A stretch of 19,331 bases of DNA, taken from Nostoc sp. CHAB 5715. GTDB lineage: Bacteria > Cyanobacteriota > Cyanobacteriia > Cyanobacteriales > Nostocaceae. The position numbers were made by a program, and so were the translations under genes. Positions 1 through 8,653 of the stretch are shown here, one piece after another. The notes below the pieces were generated by a model. The model was not told the origin of the DNA. It worked only from the letters and a program-made list of their open reading frames with translations, and ran no database searches. The stretch spans positions 1 through 19,331 of the forward strand of contig NZ_JAIVFR010000012.1 in the NCBI RefSeq assembly GCF_020829685.1. Direction: 5' to 3'. Positions within the stretch are counted from its first letter, which is position 1. Each line of letters begins with the position of its first letter.

Positions 1-1078
1 CACCCTCGTTGTCTAGGGGTAGTTGATCGAAGCGACCTACACCTACGAGAATTAAATCTTTCAGGTCTTGTCCCGGTCGCTGCTGCTGCATCATCGTGAA
101 GATTTTATTGGCGCGATCGCTCCCAGGAGATTTACCATTTAACAATACCAAAATTGTTTGTACTTCTGCCAATTCTCGCAGCGACAAAAAGGTATCTCTA
201 GCCCCTGAATTAGCAGCCCCCAATCCCGGAAAGTCGATGAGAATAAATTTGGCTGCGCCTGTAAAATCCCAAATTTCCCGTGATATTTTTACATCAATAT
301 CCACGCGGCGGATAAGTGGGAAGCTGTTTTGCAATAACTTCGTTGGTAGCCTCTGGGGTGGACTCGGTAATCGGATATGCGCTGGGGGTAAATCCTCAAA
401 TTTCAGCGTTTGGATTGCCATTGGCTGTTCGACTAGCTGTAGCCCCTCGCGGGCGGTGGTAGCATCAATTTGGTAACGCTCACCACACATAACTTCACCA
501 TAAGCTTGATAAGCCCGCAGGAATAATACCAACTCCCGGAGTAAATAACGTAGCTCTAAATTGTTACTGCTATTCCATGCTTCTTCACACCAGCCAATAA
601 TATCTGTGCCAGAATTGAGTTTCGATACTGGTATAGGAGGAAGCCCTGCTGCTGTTGTCCGTTTATTGGCTTCCCCTATCATGAAGCGTAGACACTCATG
701 TACTCCTTCATGAGAAAGATAATCTACAGTAAAATTACTTAATTGTGTAGTGGCAAAGTCATCTTGCGGTATGATGTGTATGGCGGTAACATTACCTGTA
801 GTGGGGTTTTCGCTGACTGGCAAAGCATCAGCATATCCAATTAGACTGCCTAAAAGTAAAGTTTTCCCACTACTGAATTCCCCCATCACCCCAATTTTCA
901 CAGGTGAAGTAGCAAGGTCTACAGTTTTCTGGGCAGCTGACCGCAGACGCAGGAGACAGTCGTCAAGACTAGCTGGAACCCAATCTTCTTGTTTAGAAGG
1001 GTACTGGGGCACAGAATCTATCTTTCGGAGGATGAATTCGCCGTACTCCTTAAAACGGCCCAGTTTATCTGGTTCCAT
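1..1078 (-). CDS. Dynamin-like large GTPase, 5' part (gene runs off left edge)
   Basis: An open frame starts at ATG 1078 and stays open to the window edge, giving 359 residues without a stop; the C-terminal part is outside. The N-terminal GTPase domain is clear: P-loop GEFSSGKT at residues 65-72, a Thr-rich switch region after ENPTTGNVTA near residue 92, G3 motif DFPG at 282-285 and a G4-like strand VGVGRFD ending at residue 351. A GGEFSSGKS-like P-loop and DxPG are typical of bacterial dynamin-like and related membrane-associated GTPases. About 210 residues lie between G1 and G3, much longer than in small GTPases. A weak AGGCGG lies about 10 bases before the start. Function beyond GTP binding cannot be judged without the C-terminal half; membrane remodelling is inferred from family only. 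Confidence 0.85.
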   Translation of the reverse strand, partial: MEPDKLGRFKEYGEFILRKIDSVPQYPSKQEDWVPASLDDCLLRLRSAAQKTVDLATSPVKIGVMGEFSSGKTLLLGSLIGYADALPVSENPTTGNVTAIHIIPQDDFATTQLSNFTVDYLSHEGVHECLRFMIGEANKRTTAAGLPPIPVSKLNSGTDIIGWCEEAWNSSNNLELRYLLRELVLFLRAYQAYGEVMCGERYQIDATTAREGLQLVEQPMAIQTLKFEDLPPAHIRLPSPPQRLPTKLLQNSFPLIRRVDIDVKISREIWDFTGAAKFILIDFPGLGAANSGARDTFLSLRELAEVQTILVLLNGKSPGSDRANKIFTMMQQQRPGQDLKDLILVGVGRFDQLPLDNEG

Positions 1079-1334
1079 AAAGTAGTTTCCGCCTAACATT
1101 AATTTCTGTGAGCTTTATAACATATAAAATGCGATTACCAGCCATTGTTGCAACGTGTTGATATCACATTTAGCATTTCTCTCATTTAATTTGCGATTTT
1201 GGGATGAGGCGTTTTGAACGGTCAAGACAATTTTGAGAAATCGGGTTTGAATTGGAAAATTGATGAAGAATTCAGAAGTCAGAATTCAGGAGCCAGAATG
1301 AATATAGTAGAGTTTTATACCAAAAATTGACTAG

Positions 1335-1586
1335 AAACTCCTTAATGACCATGTAATCATTGGCATTGCCGACAATGGCCCGGGCATGACTGAGGAAGTA
1401 CGCAAACGCGTATTTGACCCCTTCTTTACTACGAAACCTGTGGGTAAAGGCACGGGCATGGGGTTATCAATTAGTGACCAAATTGTTGTAAAAAAACATG
1501 GCGGGCAAATCCAGTGTATTTCAGCACCAGGAGAAGGTGCCGAGTTTGCGATCGTGATTCCATTCAAGCAGCAACCCGATTCGTAG
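1335..1586 (+). pseudogene. Histidine-kinase C-terminal remnant (HATPase_c fragment)
   Basis: Reading from just after an in-frame TAG at 1332-1334, the frame encodes the last half of a histidine-kinase ATPase domain: G1 box ADNGPGM, F box FDPFFTTKPVGKGTGMGLS with its G2 glycines, and a normal C-terminus ending in IPFKQQPDS. The N box, the dimerisation helix with the phospho-accepting His and every sensor domain are missing, and nothing resembling them is visible upstream. An internal ATG at 1386 could start only a 66-residue peptide that lacks the ATP-binding core. This is therefore a decayed gene end. The cyanobacterial hybrid-kinase family it came from usually carries PAS or GAF sensors. 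Confidence 0.8.
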
Positions 1587-1881
1587 ATATTACGCAACTT
1601 TAATCAAGATTTAATTAAAGGTTAATCTATTAGTTGTTAACTAAGATTAATTCACTTTTTGCTGCAACATTTTAACCCCCCAACAACCTGAAATCTATAG
1701 GAATTGGGGGATTATTTCTTCTAATACAGAGAAGTAGGAGTAGAAATGTTGCAGTTGAATCGTTTAAAAAACGTTGTAATGGTAGTATTATCTTTGCGTA
1801 GGTGTAGCCCCAATACCATTCGGTTCAGGATATTTCTTGGTTGAGGCAGTTCAGGAAGAGAAGCAGGGGGAGAGAAGAATT
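1587..1881. other. Intergenic, weak hairpin only
   Basis: No gene is supported. A 7-bp stem CCCCCAA (1677-1683) / TTGGGGG (1704-1710) with a 20-base loop followed by an AT-rich run could act as a weak terminator for whatever read through the kinase remnant. The rest is AT-rich spacer up to the left end of the MITE-like element. Confidence 0.4.
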
Positions 1882-2287
1882 TAGGACTTACGCACTGTAG
1901 AAATGCATCGTGATGTGCATTACCTAAAATAGGAAGTTTTCAGGCTTTTCTTAATTATCCTGCGATCGTAATAGACCATGCTGTAGGGGCTAAACTTTGC
2001 TCATTGGTGTCAACTTAAGCTATAAATAGCTTAACTGTTGGCTGACTCACCCGCCTCGAACTAAAGTTCTTTGGCTTTTAGCTAAAGTCTACTGAAGTAG
2101 ACTAAAGATTTTTTGCTATATTTAGTCATCAAGAGATGACTTCCGCTATTAGCAAGGAACTGAAGTTCCTTGCGGGACATGGCTTTTACGTTAAGTTGAC
2201 ACGTATGAGCAATGCTGTGCCCCTACGAAAGATATGGTTTTTAACCTTAATCCATATTTGGTATTTCTTGTCAATGCGTAAGTCCTA
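1882..2287. mobile_element. MITE-like element with 13-bp inverted ends and 5-bp target duplication
   Basis: The 406-bp segment begins TAGGACTTACGCA (1882-1894) and ends with its exact reverse complement TGCGTAAGTCCTA (2275-2287). It is flanked by GAATT on both sides (1877-1881 and 2288-2292), a perfect 5-bp target-site duplication. Inner arms are also inverted: TGTAGGGGC...TTGCTCATTGGTGTCAACTT near 1982-2015 faces AAGTTGACACGTATGAGCAATGC near 2193-2215. No transposase is encoded, so it would need one in trans. A second copy of the left end starts at 19206, 109-110 bp nearly identical (one base indel). The middle is occupied by a separate multi-hairpin repeat (2050-2176). Confidence 0.85.
2050..2176 (+). 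repeat. Multi-hairpin repeat nested in the MITE
   Basis: Bounded by CCCGC (2050-2054) and GCGGG (2172-2176), this segment is a chain of four short hairpins: GAACTAAAGTTC (2058-2069), AGTCTAC-TGAA-GTAGACT (2086-2103), AGTCATC-AAGA-GATGACT (2124-2141) and GCAAGGAAC-TGAA-GTTCCTTGC (2152-2173). The same chain in the opposite orientation lies at 18373-18491 with different but still paired stems, so the folded form appears to be what is conserved. It is intergenic and encodes nothing. Confidence 0.8.
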
Positions 2288-2292
2288 GAATT

Positions 2293-3015
2293 ATGATACA
2301 ACCCCAAAGTCAGAATAGTATCACCTACACACGCGTTATCCACCTAAGTCATGTAATTGACATAGATATTCCCCAATGGTCTGGCGACCCTTCAGTAGAA
2401 TTTGAAACTGTGGCTGAACTGAATAATGATAGCTATTACCTGCGACGTTTCTCCTTGGGGGAACATAGCGCTACTCATATCAACGCCCCTAACAGTTTTC
2501 ATAGTTATGCTGTGGGAATTGACCAATACCCTGCCCAGTCTTTGGTTGTACCTGCGGTGGTCATAGATATTCGCCAAGCCACAGCAGTTAATCCTGATTA
2601 TGCCCTGACTATTGCTGATGTTCTGGCTTGGGAAGAAGAATACGGTGAAATTTATCCTGGTTGCGTAGTTATACTGAATACTGGCTGGCAAAAAAAGTGG
2701 TTTGATAAAAGTGCATTCCTAAATCATGATTCTCAAGGAATTGCTCACTTTCCGGGGTTTGGCAGCGATGCGACTCAATTATTACTGGATGAACGGCAAA
2801 TAGCGGGGGTAGGAATTGATACTCATGGTGTCGATCCCGGACAGGATAACAGTTTTGCTATTAACCACTTGGTGTTGGAGAAACCGCGCATTGTATTGGA
2901 GAATCTCACCAATTTGGATCAACTGCCACCGAAAGGTACTACTCTAGCGATCGGCATTCTCAGGTTGCGTGGTGGTTCTGGTTCTCCTGTGGGGGTGTTA
3001 GCGTTAGTGCCTTAA
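2293..3015 (+). CDS. Cyclase family protein (kynurenine formamidase-like metal hydrolase)
   Basis: A 240-residue protein of the cyclase/kynurenine formamidase fold, metal-dependent amidohydrolases that act on ring or formamide substrates. Family signatures are present: IPQWSGDP (26-33), the metal-site motif HSATHINAP (58-66; family consensus H-x-G-T-H-x-D-x-P, here Ala and Asn at two variable positions), HFPGF (152-156), GIDTHGVDPG (174-183) and the C-terminal ENLTNLDQLP. True KynB enzymes are slightly shorter, so the substrate is uncertain; many cyanobacterial relatives are uncharacterised. The start codon directly follows the target duplication of the inserted MITE, so its native leader and ribosome binding site have been pushed away; no Shine-Dalgarno is visible. 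A hairpin at 3036-3065 follows the stop. Confidence 0.85.
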   Translation: MIQPQSQNSITYTRVIHLSHVIDIDIPQWSGDPSVEFETVAELNNDSYYLRRFSLGEHSATHINAPNSFHSYAVGIDQYPAQSLVVPAVVIDIRQATAVNPDYALTIADVLAWEEEYGEIYPGCVVILNTGWQKKWFDKSAFLNHDSQGIAHFPGFGSDATQLLLDERQIAGVGIDTHGVDPGQDNSFAINHLVLEKPRIVLENLTNLDQLPPKGTTLAIGILRLRGGSGSPVGVLALVP

Positions 3016-3035
3016 TTTTTATCGAAAGCGGCGGG

Positions 3036-3065
3036 AAACTCCATCCCGCAAGTGGCGTGGAGTTT
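3036..3065 (+). terminator. Hairpin terminator after the cyclase gene, part of a dispersed repeat
   Basis: AAACTCCA (3036-3043) pairs with TGGAGTTT (3058-3065) and is followed by a T run, 20 bases after the stop. The surrounding sequence TTTTTATCGAAAGCGGCGGG...CTCCATCCC is the same repeat family found at 14746-14775 and, in its right half, at 14876-14907, so the terminator shape is supplied by a dispersed element. Confidence 0.55.
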
Positions 3066-3385
3066 TTCATATCGATATTTCTATCACGCCAATTTCCTAA
3101 ACTTGAGGAGAACCTAGAAAGCAAGCAAACTTAGTACAGGCGGTTTTGGCTTTAGACAAAACCGGGGTGGGGTGATGCGGTGAGTAATGGTAAATGAATG
3201 AACTCAATATCACGTTTTGACAAGGGTTTCACGTTAAGTTGACACCAATGGGCATTGCGCCTTGCCCCAAAAGAGCGTATTTGTATCATTATTACAGTGA
3301 AATCGTATAACCCTTATTAATAGGAACTTTCGCAACAACAAAATCTAAATGACTCGCATCGGAATGCGAAATTTGTAGTATCCCC

Positions 3386-3414
3386 TTGACAAGATGTAAG
3401 TTATATATTACATT
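3386..3414 (+). promoter_or_regulatory. Candidate sigma-70 promoter upstream of the RNA cluster
   Basis: TTGACA (3386-3391) is followed after 17 bases by TACATT (3409-3414), a 6/6 match for -35 and 4/6 for -10. It points into the structured-RNA cluster, about 125 bases before the first tRNA-like element. The match could be chance in AT-rich DNA. Confidence 0.3.
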
Positions 3415-3538
3415 TGTAGTATCAAGAAAAAAGACGACAACAAAAGGCAAAACTAAAACCTCTCGGAACCTTGACAATTGCATAGATGCTAGTTTTTGGG
3501 GATTAGTTTAGCAACTTCCTTCGGTAGTACCCACTTTT

Positions 3539-3622
3539 GGGGCCGCGATTGGTGTTCGACTGCTCCGAAACCAACAAACGGACGGTTGCAGGATTCGGGT
3601 TCAATTCCCGACGGCTCCACTA
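3539..3622 (+). ncRNA. tmRNA-like minimal RNA or remnant
   Basis: GGGGCCG (3539-3545) pairs with CGGCTCC (3612-3618) as a 7-bp acceptor stem with one G-U. The T arm TCGGG-TTCAATT-CCCGA (3595-3611) is perfect. The 5' end GGGGCCGCGATTGGTGTTCGAC closely resembles the start of tmRNA (GGGGCYG...GGTTTCGAC), and CGGCTCCAC resembles its 3' end, but only about 50 bases separate the two ends. The tag reading frame and pseudoknots of an ssrA gene are therefore absent. It ends ACTA instead of ACCA, as does the next tRNA-like element. It could be an internally deleted ssrA copy, an integration scar, or a member of the tRNA-mimic set of this locus. Not a normal tRNA: no convincing anticodon arm. Confidence 0.55.
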
Positions 3623-3711
3623 GACTCTACTTCGGTTAAAGTTGTGTAGATGCTGACTTGATAAGTTGAGTGACATCCCCTGAATAATAGCATCGCAATT
3701 ATGCTTTCCTT

Positions 3712-3922
<211 letters not shown>

Positions 3923-3923
3923 A

Positions 3924-4157
<234 letters not shown>

Positions 4158-4162
4158 AGTGC

Positions 4163-4199
4163 TTAGGAGTTAGGAGTTAGGAGTTAGGAGTTAGGAGTT
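4163..4199 (+). repeat. Heptanucleotide tandem repeat (GGAGTTA)n
   Basis: About five copies of the 7-base unit GGAGTTA directly after the small protein gene. The same unit recurs at 15964-16027. These are short tandemly repeated repetitive sequences typical of heterocyst-forming cyanobacteria. Confidence 0.9.
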
Positions 4200-4330
4200 T
4201 TGAATAAATTAGTTTCTTTGACTCATCACTTTTAATTATTCACTCGGAACTTATAACTTAGCACTTTCAAAGCAGAAGGTAAGAAAGTTTAAAACATAAG
4301 CCTTTGCTTCATTTCTAACTGCATAGTTTT

Positions 4331-4469
4331 ATTCCGCGCCCTAACTTGTGAAGCCTACACATACTCCGGCAACGGAATGCAGGTTCGATTCCTGCCGCTT
4401 CCATTAAAGGGAGCGTAGCCAAATTGGTATAGGCAACTGTGAAAACTGCTTTGCTAACTTGTGCGGAAT
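4331..4469 (+). ncRNA. Y-RNA-like RNA 2 carrying a circularly permuted tRNA-like domain
   Basis: Outer stem ATTCCGCGC (4331-4339)/GTGCGGAAT (4461-4469), nine pairs, then an internal loop, GAAGC (4350-4354)/GCTTT (4448-4452) and CACA (4358-4361)/TGTG (4438-4441). Inside, tRNA parts occur in permuted order: a small hairpin TCCG-GCAA-CGGA (4365-4376) placed like a class II variable arm, T arm GCAGG-TTCGATT-CCTGC (4379-4395), 3' acceptor strand CGCTTCC (4396-4402), linker ATTAAA, 5' acceptor strand GGGAGCG (4409-4415), TA, and D arm GCC-AAATTGGTATA-GGC (4418-4434). CGCTTCC and GGGAGCG pair over all seven positions with one G-U. No matching tRNA halves exist upstream or downstream, so this is not simply the junction of two linear tRNAs. 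The Y stem occupies the anticodon-stem position. Confidence 0.7.
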
Positions 4470-4523
4470 TTAAATAATTGAAATCGATTTATTTTCAATC
4501 AACTTTCTCAAAACTAAAATTTT

Positions 4524-4651
<128 letters not shown>

Positions 4652-4867
4652 ATCTTATTTCATTAATGATTGATGACAACTTCTCTTTCAGTCTTTTCTT
4701 TGTGTCCTTCTCTACCAGACGCATTCGCGTTCGTGTCTTCTCTTCGAGAGGCTTGTCTGCGACACGCACTCGCGTTCGCCAACGTGGTTCGTTTAAAAAT
4801 AAAAACTTCCAACTAAGATTATGACTGCTATAGCCATTTTATTTGAGTTGCGAAAATTACTTTTTTT

Positions 4868-4945
4868 AAAGGAACCGCATAGACGCAAAGCGGCTTCTCG
4901 CAGGGTAGAATGCAAAGGACACGAAGGTGAAGAAAAAAGACAGAG
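4868..4945 (+). repeat. Dispersed GAACCGC...ACACGAAGG intergenic repeat
   Basis: A purine-rich stretch of the kind AACCGCATAGACGCAAAG...GGACACGAAGGTGAAGAA. A relative in the opposite orientation lies at about 7158-7212 (CTTCGTGTACTTCGCGTCTTCGCGGTTC). Such segments are scattered between genes in this type of genome. Between RNA 3 and this repeat (4652-4867) I see only palindrome-rich spacer with repeats of the TCTCTTCGAGAGGC and CACTCGCGTTCG kind. Short frames over it are not convincing. Confidence 0.55.
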
Positions 4946-5000
4946 AATTTCACATATTAATGAAGTCTGCTATATATAAATTTGAATTTATCGGCAGTTG

Positions 5001-5076
5001 TTGCCGCGCCCCGATCGCAGAAGCTTACATAATTTTGCACAAGTTATACACAATGCTTCTACAACTTGCGCGGTGA
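5001..5076 (+). ncRNA. Compact Y-RNA-like RNA 4, no tRNA module
   Basis: TTGCCGCGC (5001-5009) pairs with GCGCGGTGA (5068-5076; two G-U pairs at the base), an internal loop CCCGATCGC opposite ACAACTT follows, then AGAAGC (5019-5024) pairs perfectly with GCTTCT (5055-5060). The apical 30 bases contain only a weak ATAA/TTAT hairpin. This is the size and layout of an ordinary Y RNA: end stem, conserved internal loop, variable apical region. It is about 115 bases upstream of the Ro-like gene. The 3' strand overlaps a second strong palindrome, GGTGATATCACC (5072-5083) within GCG/CGC flanks, that would compete with the stem or serve as terminator. Confidence 0.65.
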
Positions 5077-5107
5077 TATCACCTCGCGTGCAACATCTGC
5101 CTCCTTC

Positions 5108-5173
5108 AATTTTAGATTTTAGATTTTGGATTTTCGATTGCAATCCAAAATCATAAATCCAAAATCCAAAATT
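5108..5173 (+). repeat. Near-palindromic AATTTTAGATTTT / ATCCAAAATT repeat
   Basis: Runs of AGATTTT/GGATTTT (5108-5135) face ATCCAAAAT runs (5142-5173) around the centre GATTGCAATC (5136-5145). The result is a long AT-rich hairpin in the leader just before the strong ribosome binding site AAAGGAGGT of the Ro-like gene. It could influence leader structure; such tandem ATCCAAA repeats are common filler in these genomes. Confidence 0.6.
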
Positions 5174-5178
5174 CTTAA

Positions 5179-6624
<1,446 letters not shown>

Positions 6625-6684
6625 GTTCTAAAATACAAGGGTGCGTTAGCCTTTGGCATAATGCACCATATTTATTTACTCGGC

Positions 6685-6999
6685 GAGTATCAAAGACTCA
6701 TTAACGGAGTTCAAAGACTCATTAATGGAGTTCAAAGACTCATTAATGGAGTTCAAAGACTCATTAATGGAGTTCAAAGACTCATTAATGGAGTTCAAAG
6801 ACTCATTCACGAGTATCAAAGACTCATTCACGAGTATCAAAGACTCATTCACGGAGTTCAAAGACTCATTAACGGAGTTCAAAGACTCATTCACGAGTAT
6901 CAAAGACTCATTAACGGAGTTTAAAGACTCATTCACGGAGTTCAAAGACTCATTAACGGAGTTCAAAGACTCATTCACGAGTATCAAAGACTCATTAAC
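6685..6999 (+). repeat. 21-bp tandem repeat, 15 units
   Basis: Exactly 15 units of 21 bp: a 7-base head, either GGAGTTC or GAGTATC, then AAAGACTCATT, then AAC, AAT or CAC. Head and tail variants are shuffled among units (AAT-type units cluster at 6706-6810). Since 21 is a multiple of three and no unit has a stop in several frames, open frames run across it on both strands: heptads such as EFKDSLT on plus, QRLINGV on plus, and NESLNSV on minus. None can be preferred: a plus ATG at 6661 gives 87 residues, another at 6725 gives 97, the minus one 103. It begins 60 bases after the Ro-like gene. Confidence 0.9.
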
Positions 7000-7085
7000 G
7001 AAAATTATAGGTAAATAGGACTAGCCCATTTCTTGCAATCTGGAAAGTAACAAGTTTTTATTGTAGTGTAATGTAGTATATATCC

Positions 7086-7130
7086 TGCGTGTCCCAACTC
7101 GTGGAGCCTACATACTAGTGGTCTATCGCA
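7086..7130 (+). ncRNA. Truncated fifth Y-RNA-like motif
   Basis: The 5'-strand motif of the upstream RNAs recurs here: CGTGTCCCAACTCGTGGAGC then CTACATACT (7088-7116). No matching 3' strand of useful length follows; only TGCG (7086-7089)/CGCA (7127-7130) can pair. It is best read as a decayed or truncated Y-RNA gene downstream of the Ro-like gene. Confidence 0.45.
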
Positions 7131-7241
7131 TTAATTTTGATGGGTAAATCAGTTTTTAAATTTCTCTCTTTTACCTCTTCCTTCGTGTACTTCGCGTCTT
7201 CGCGGTTCGTTCTTCTAACCCTCAGATGTCCCTCTAGTAAT

Positions 7242-7296
7242 GTAGGGTGGGCTTTGCCCACCATATCCGGGTTTTGGTGGGCAAAGCCCACCCTAC
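7242..7296. repeat. Perfect 21-bp inverted repeat, GTGGGC-AAA-GCCCAC type
   Basis: The 21-base arm starting GTAGGGTGGGC (7242-7262) is the exact reverse complement of the arm ending GCCCACCCTAC (7276-7296), with a 13-base loop. Each arm also contains its own palindrome (GGTGGGC-AAA-GCCCACC), so it can form nested cruciforms. It lies between the Y-RNA remnant and the converging membrane-protein gene and may act as a bidirectional terminator. Confidence 0.85.
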
Positions 7297-7365
7297 GTGT
7301 ATTTCAAAAATCAAATAGGAGTCCTATAAGTAGGAGGCTATTGATTAACAAAATTAAAATTAACT

Positions 7366-7746
7366 TCAAGTTTTTGATTTTAATACTTCTATAGCTTTAA
7401 ATCCTTCTATAGTCTGACCTAGAAATATCATGGGAAGAATCAAGCCAAACGGTTTACCAGTTTGAATCATATTGTAAATGCCAGTTAACACATTTAACGA
7501 CATCAATCCTACTGCAATACCTAGTGCAATTTTTGATTTACGTTGTACAAAAAAACCTAGAACTAGATAGAGTAAAGCAAAAAATAAAAAACCAATTCCC
7601 AATATTAGATAATCAGGGAATCGATTACCAACAACAAAGAATATTATGCTTAGAAAAATACTCAAAACTCCAATTGCGTAAACTGCACGGTAAGCAGATG
7701 CTAACTTTTTGCGGGATTCTGATATTTGTTGTATTTGGGTAGTCAC
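7366..7746 (-). CDS. Small hypothetical membrane protein, four hydrophobic segments
   Basis: I place the start at GTG 7746, nine bases after GGAG, giving 126 residues; a TTG at 7767 inside a (TTCAAAA)n tandem repeat is less likely. After a short polar N-terminus (TTQIQQISESRKKLASAYR) come about four hydrophobic segments: AVYAIGVLSIFLSIIFFVVG, YLILGIGFLFFALLYLVLGF, IALGIAVGLMSLNVLTGIY and a weaker one at GLILPMIFLGQTI, then a charged tail. This is an inner-membrane protein of unknown family. It is on the opposite strand to its neighbours and is not obviously part of the Ro/Ubl set. Confidence 0.6.
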   Translation of the reverse strand: MTTQIQQISESRKKLASAYRAVYAIGVLSIFLSIIFFVVGNRFPDYLILGIGFLFFALLYLVLGFFVQRKSKIALGIAVGLMSLNVLTGIYNMIQTGKPFGLILPMIFLGQTIEGFKAIEVLKSKT

Positions 7747-7814
7747 GTCGCTTCGCTCCGAATTCAAAATTCAAAATTCAAAATTCAAAATTACAAGTAA
7801 ATCATGGATAAGTT

Positions 7815-8648
7815 ATGGCTGACATCCGTAAGCTAATCAACCAAATTGCGATCGCACAAGCACACTTATATACCACCCAATTCCTTGCACCCTGTGTCAA
7901 AGGTGGACGAGTTCGCACAAGGGTAGCCGGGATGATTTACACCTTCACGCCAAAGCCTAGTAAATTTGAAGGTTGGGGCATCTTTCAGGCTGTGGATCAG
8001 AAAACAGCAACGGTTGTAGAAGAAGCAGACTTACCCCAAATTGCAGAATACCTACAACACTTTCCCCAAATACGACTGCGGTTAGCACACCAACTGCTGA
8101 AACAAACATGGTTAGCATACCCTGTAAATGAAGCAGATGTGCGTCAACGGTTGAAGATAGTTAAGCCGATCGCAATCCACTTAGTTACCGAGGGTATTGC
8201 CTTTGAGCAAATTATTGCCCGTTGGAATGGACAGTCTTGTTGGTTTGAGGAAGTTGATCACCGTACCGATCTGGCAATTTCTGAAACTCTGCAATCTGCC
8301 GTCAAGCAACTCACTCCTGCTGAGGAATTGCAGTTTAAGGGCATCACTCCAGAAATCCGCACAGTGTATCAATTAGCAATTCGGCGCATTGAAGGCTTTA
8401 CTCAACCCCAACAGGATGAAAAGCGACTAAAAAAGGCATTGCGGATGGGTGGCGGTGAATTAAATCAATTCCACGATCGCGGCGATTATTGGACAGTTGA
8501 TTGGACAACTGCTGATGGTATTCGCCATAGTAGTGCGATCGCAAAAACTGACTTGACTGTTGTCAGTTCTGGCATTTGTCTGAGTGGACGCGATCGCGAT
8601 TTTGATTTGCAATCCTTAGTAGGTGTAATGGAACAACAAGAGTGGTGA
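7815..8648 (+). CDS. Uncharacterised cyanobacterial protein coupled to the E1-like gene
   Basis: A 277-residue soluble protein that I do not recognise. ATG 7815 is preceded by GGATAAG. The N-terminal half is helical and basic (MADIRKLINQIAIAQAHLYTTQF), with a GWGIFQAVD segment near residue 56; a single cysteine-tryptophan site, GQSCWFEEVDHRTD, lies at about 142-155. The C-terminal third looks like a small beta-rich domain (YWTVDWTTADGIRHSSAIAKTDLTVVSSGICLSGRD) ending in FDLQSLVGVMEQQEW. Its stop codon is 5 bases before the ATG of the E1-like gene, so the two are very likely cotranslated. An E2-like, substrate or scaffold role for a Ubl system is conceivable from context only. Confidence 0.65.
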   Translation: MADIRKLINQIAIAQAHLYTTQFLAPCVKGGRVRTRVAGMIYTFTPKPSKFEGWGIFQAVDQKTATVVEEADLPQIAEYLQHFPQIRLRLAHQLLKQTWLAYPVNEADVRQRLKIVKPIAIHLVTEGIAFEQIIARWNGQSCWFEEVDHRTDLAISETLQSAVKQLTPAEELQFKGITPEIRTVYQLAIRRIEGFTQPQQDEKRLKKALRMGGGELNQFHDRGDYWTVDWTTADGIRHSSAIAKTDLTVVSSGICLSGRDRDFDLQSLVGVMEQQEW

Positions 8649-8653
8649 GAACA

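Larger units (their letters stand above)
3016..3538. other. Gene-free stretch with MITE fragment and a possible promoter
   Basis: Apart from the hairpin at 3036-3065, the stretch contains a degraded piece of the right inner arm of the MITE-like element at about 3231-3265 (GTTAAGTTGACACCAATGGG...CCTTGCCCC), and AT-rich spacer. Short open frames here (for example on the minus strand, 3292-3483) lack recognisable motifs and I do not call them. Confidence 0.6.

Noticed and set aside
750..1085. Plus-strand open frame opposite the GTPase gene
   Set aside because: Antisense shadow of the P-loop region, which has clear GTPase motifs on the minus strand.
3292..3483. 63-residue minus-strand open frame with a hydrophobic N-terminal part
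   Set aside because: No ribosome binding site, no recognisable domain, and it lies opposite the likely leader of the RNA cluster; length is expected by chance.
6685..6999. CRISPR array
   Set aside because: Units are head-to-tail without unique spacers, and no cas gene is in the window.
6661..7018. Coding sequence(s) over the 21-bp tandem repeat
   Set aside because: Three frames on two strands are equally open because the unit has no stops; nothing selects one as real.
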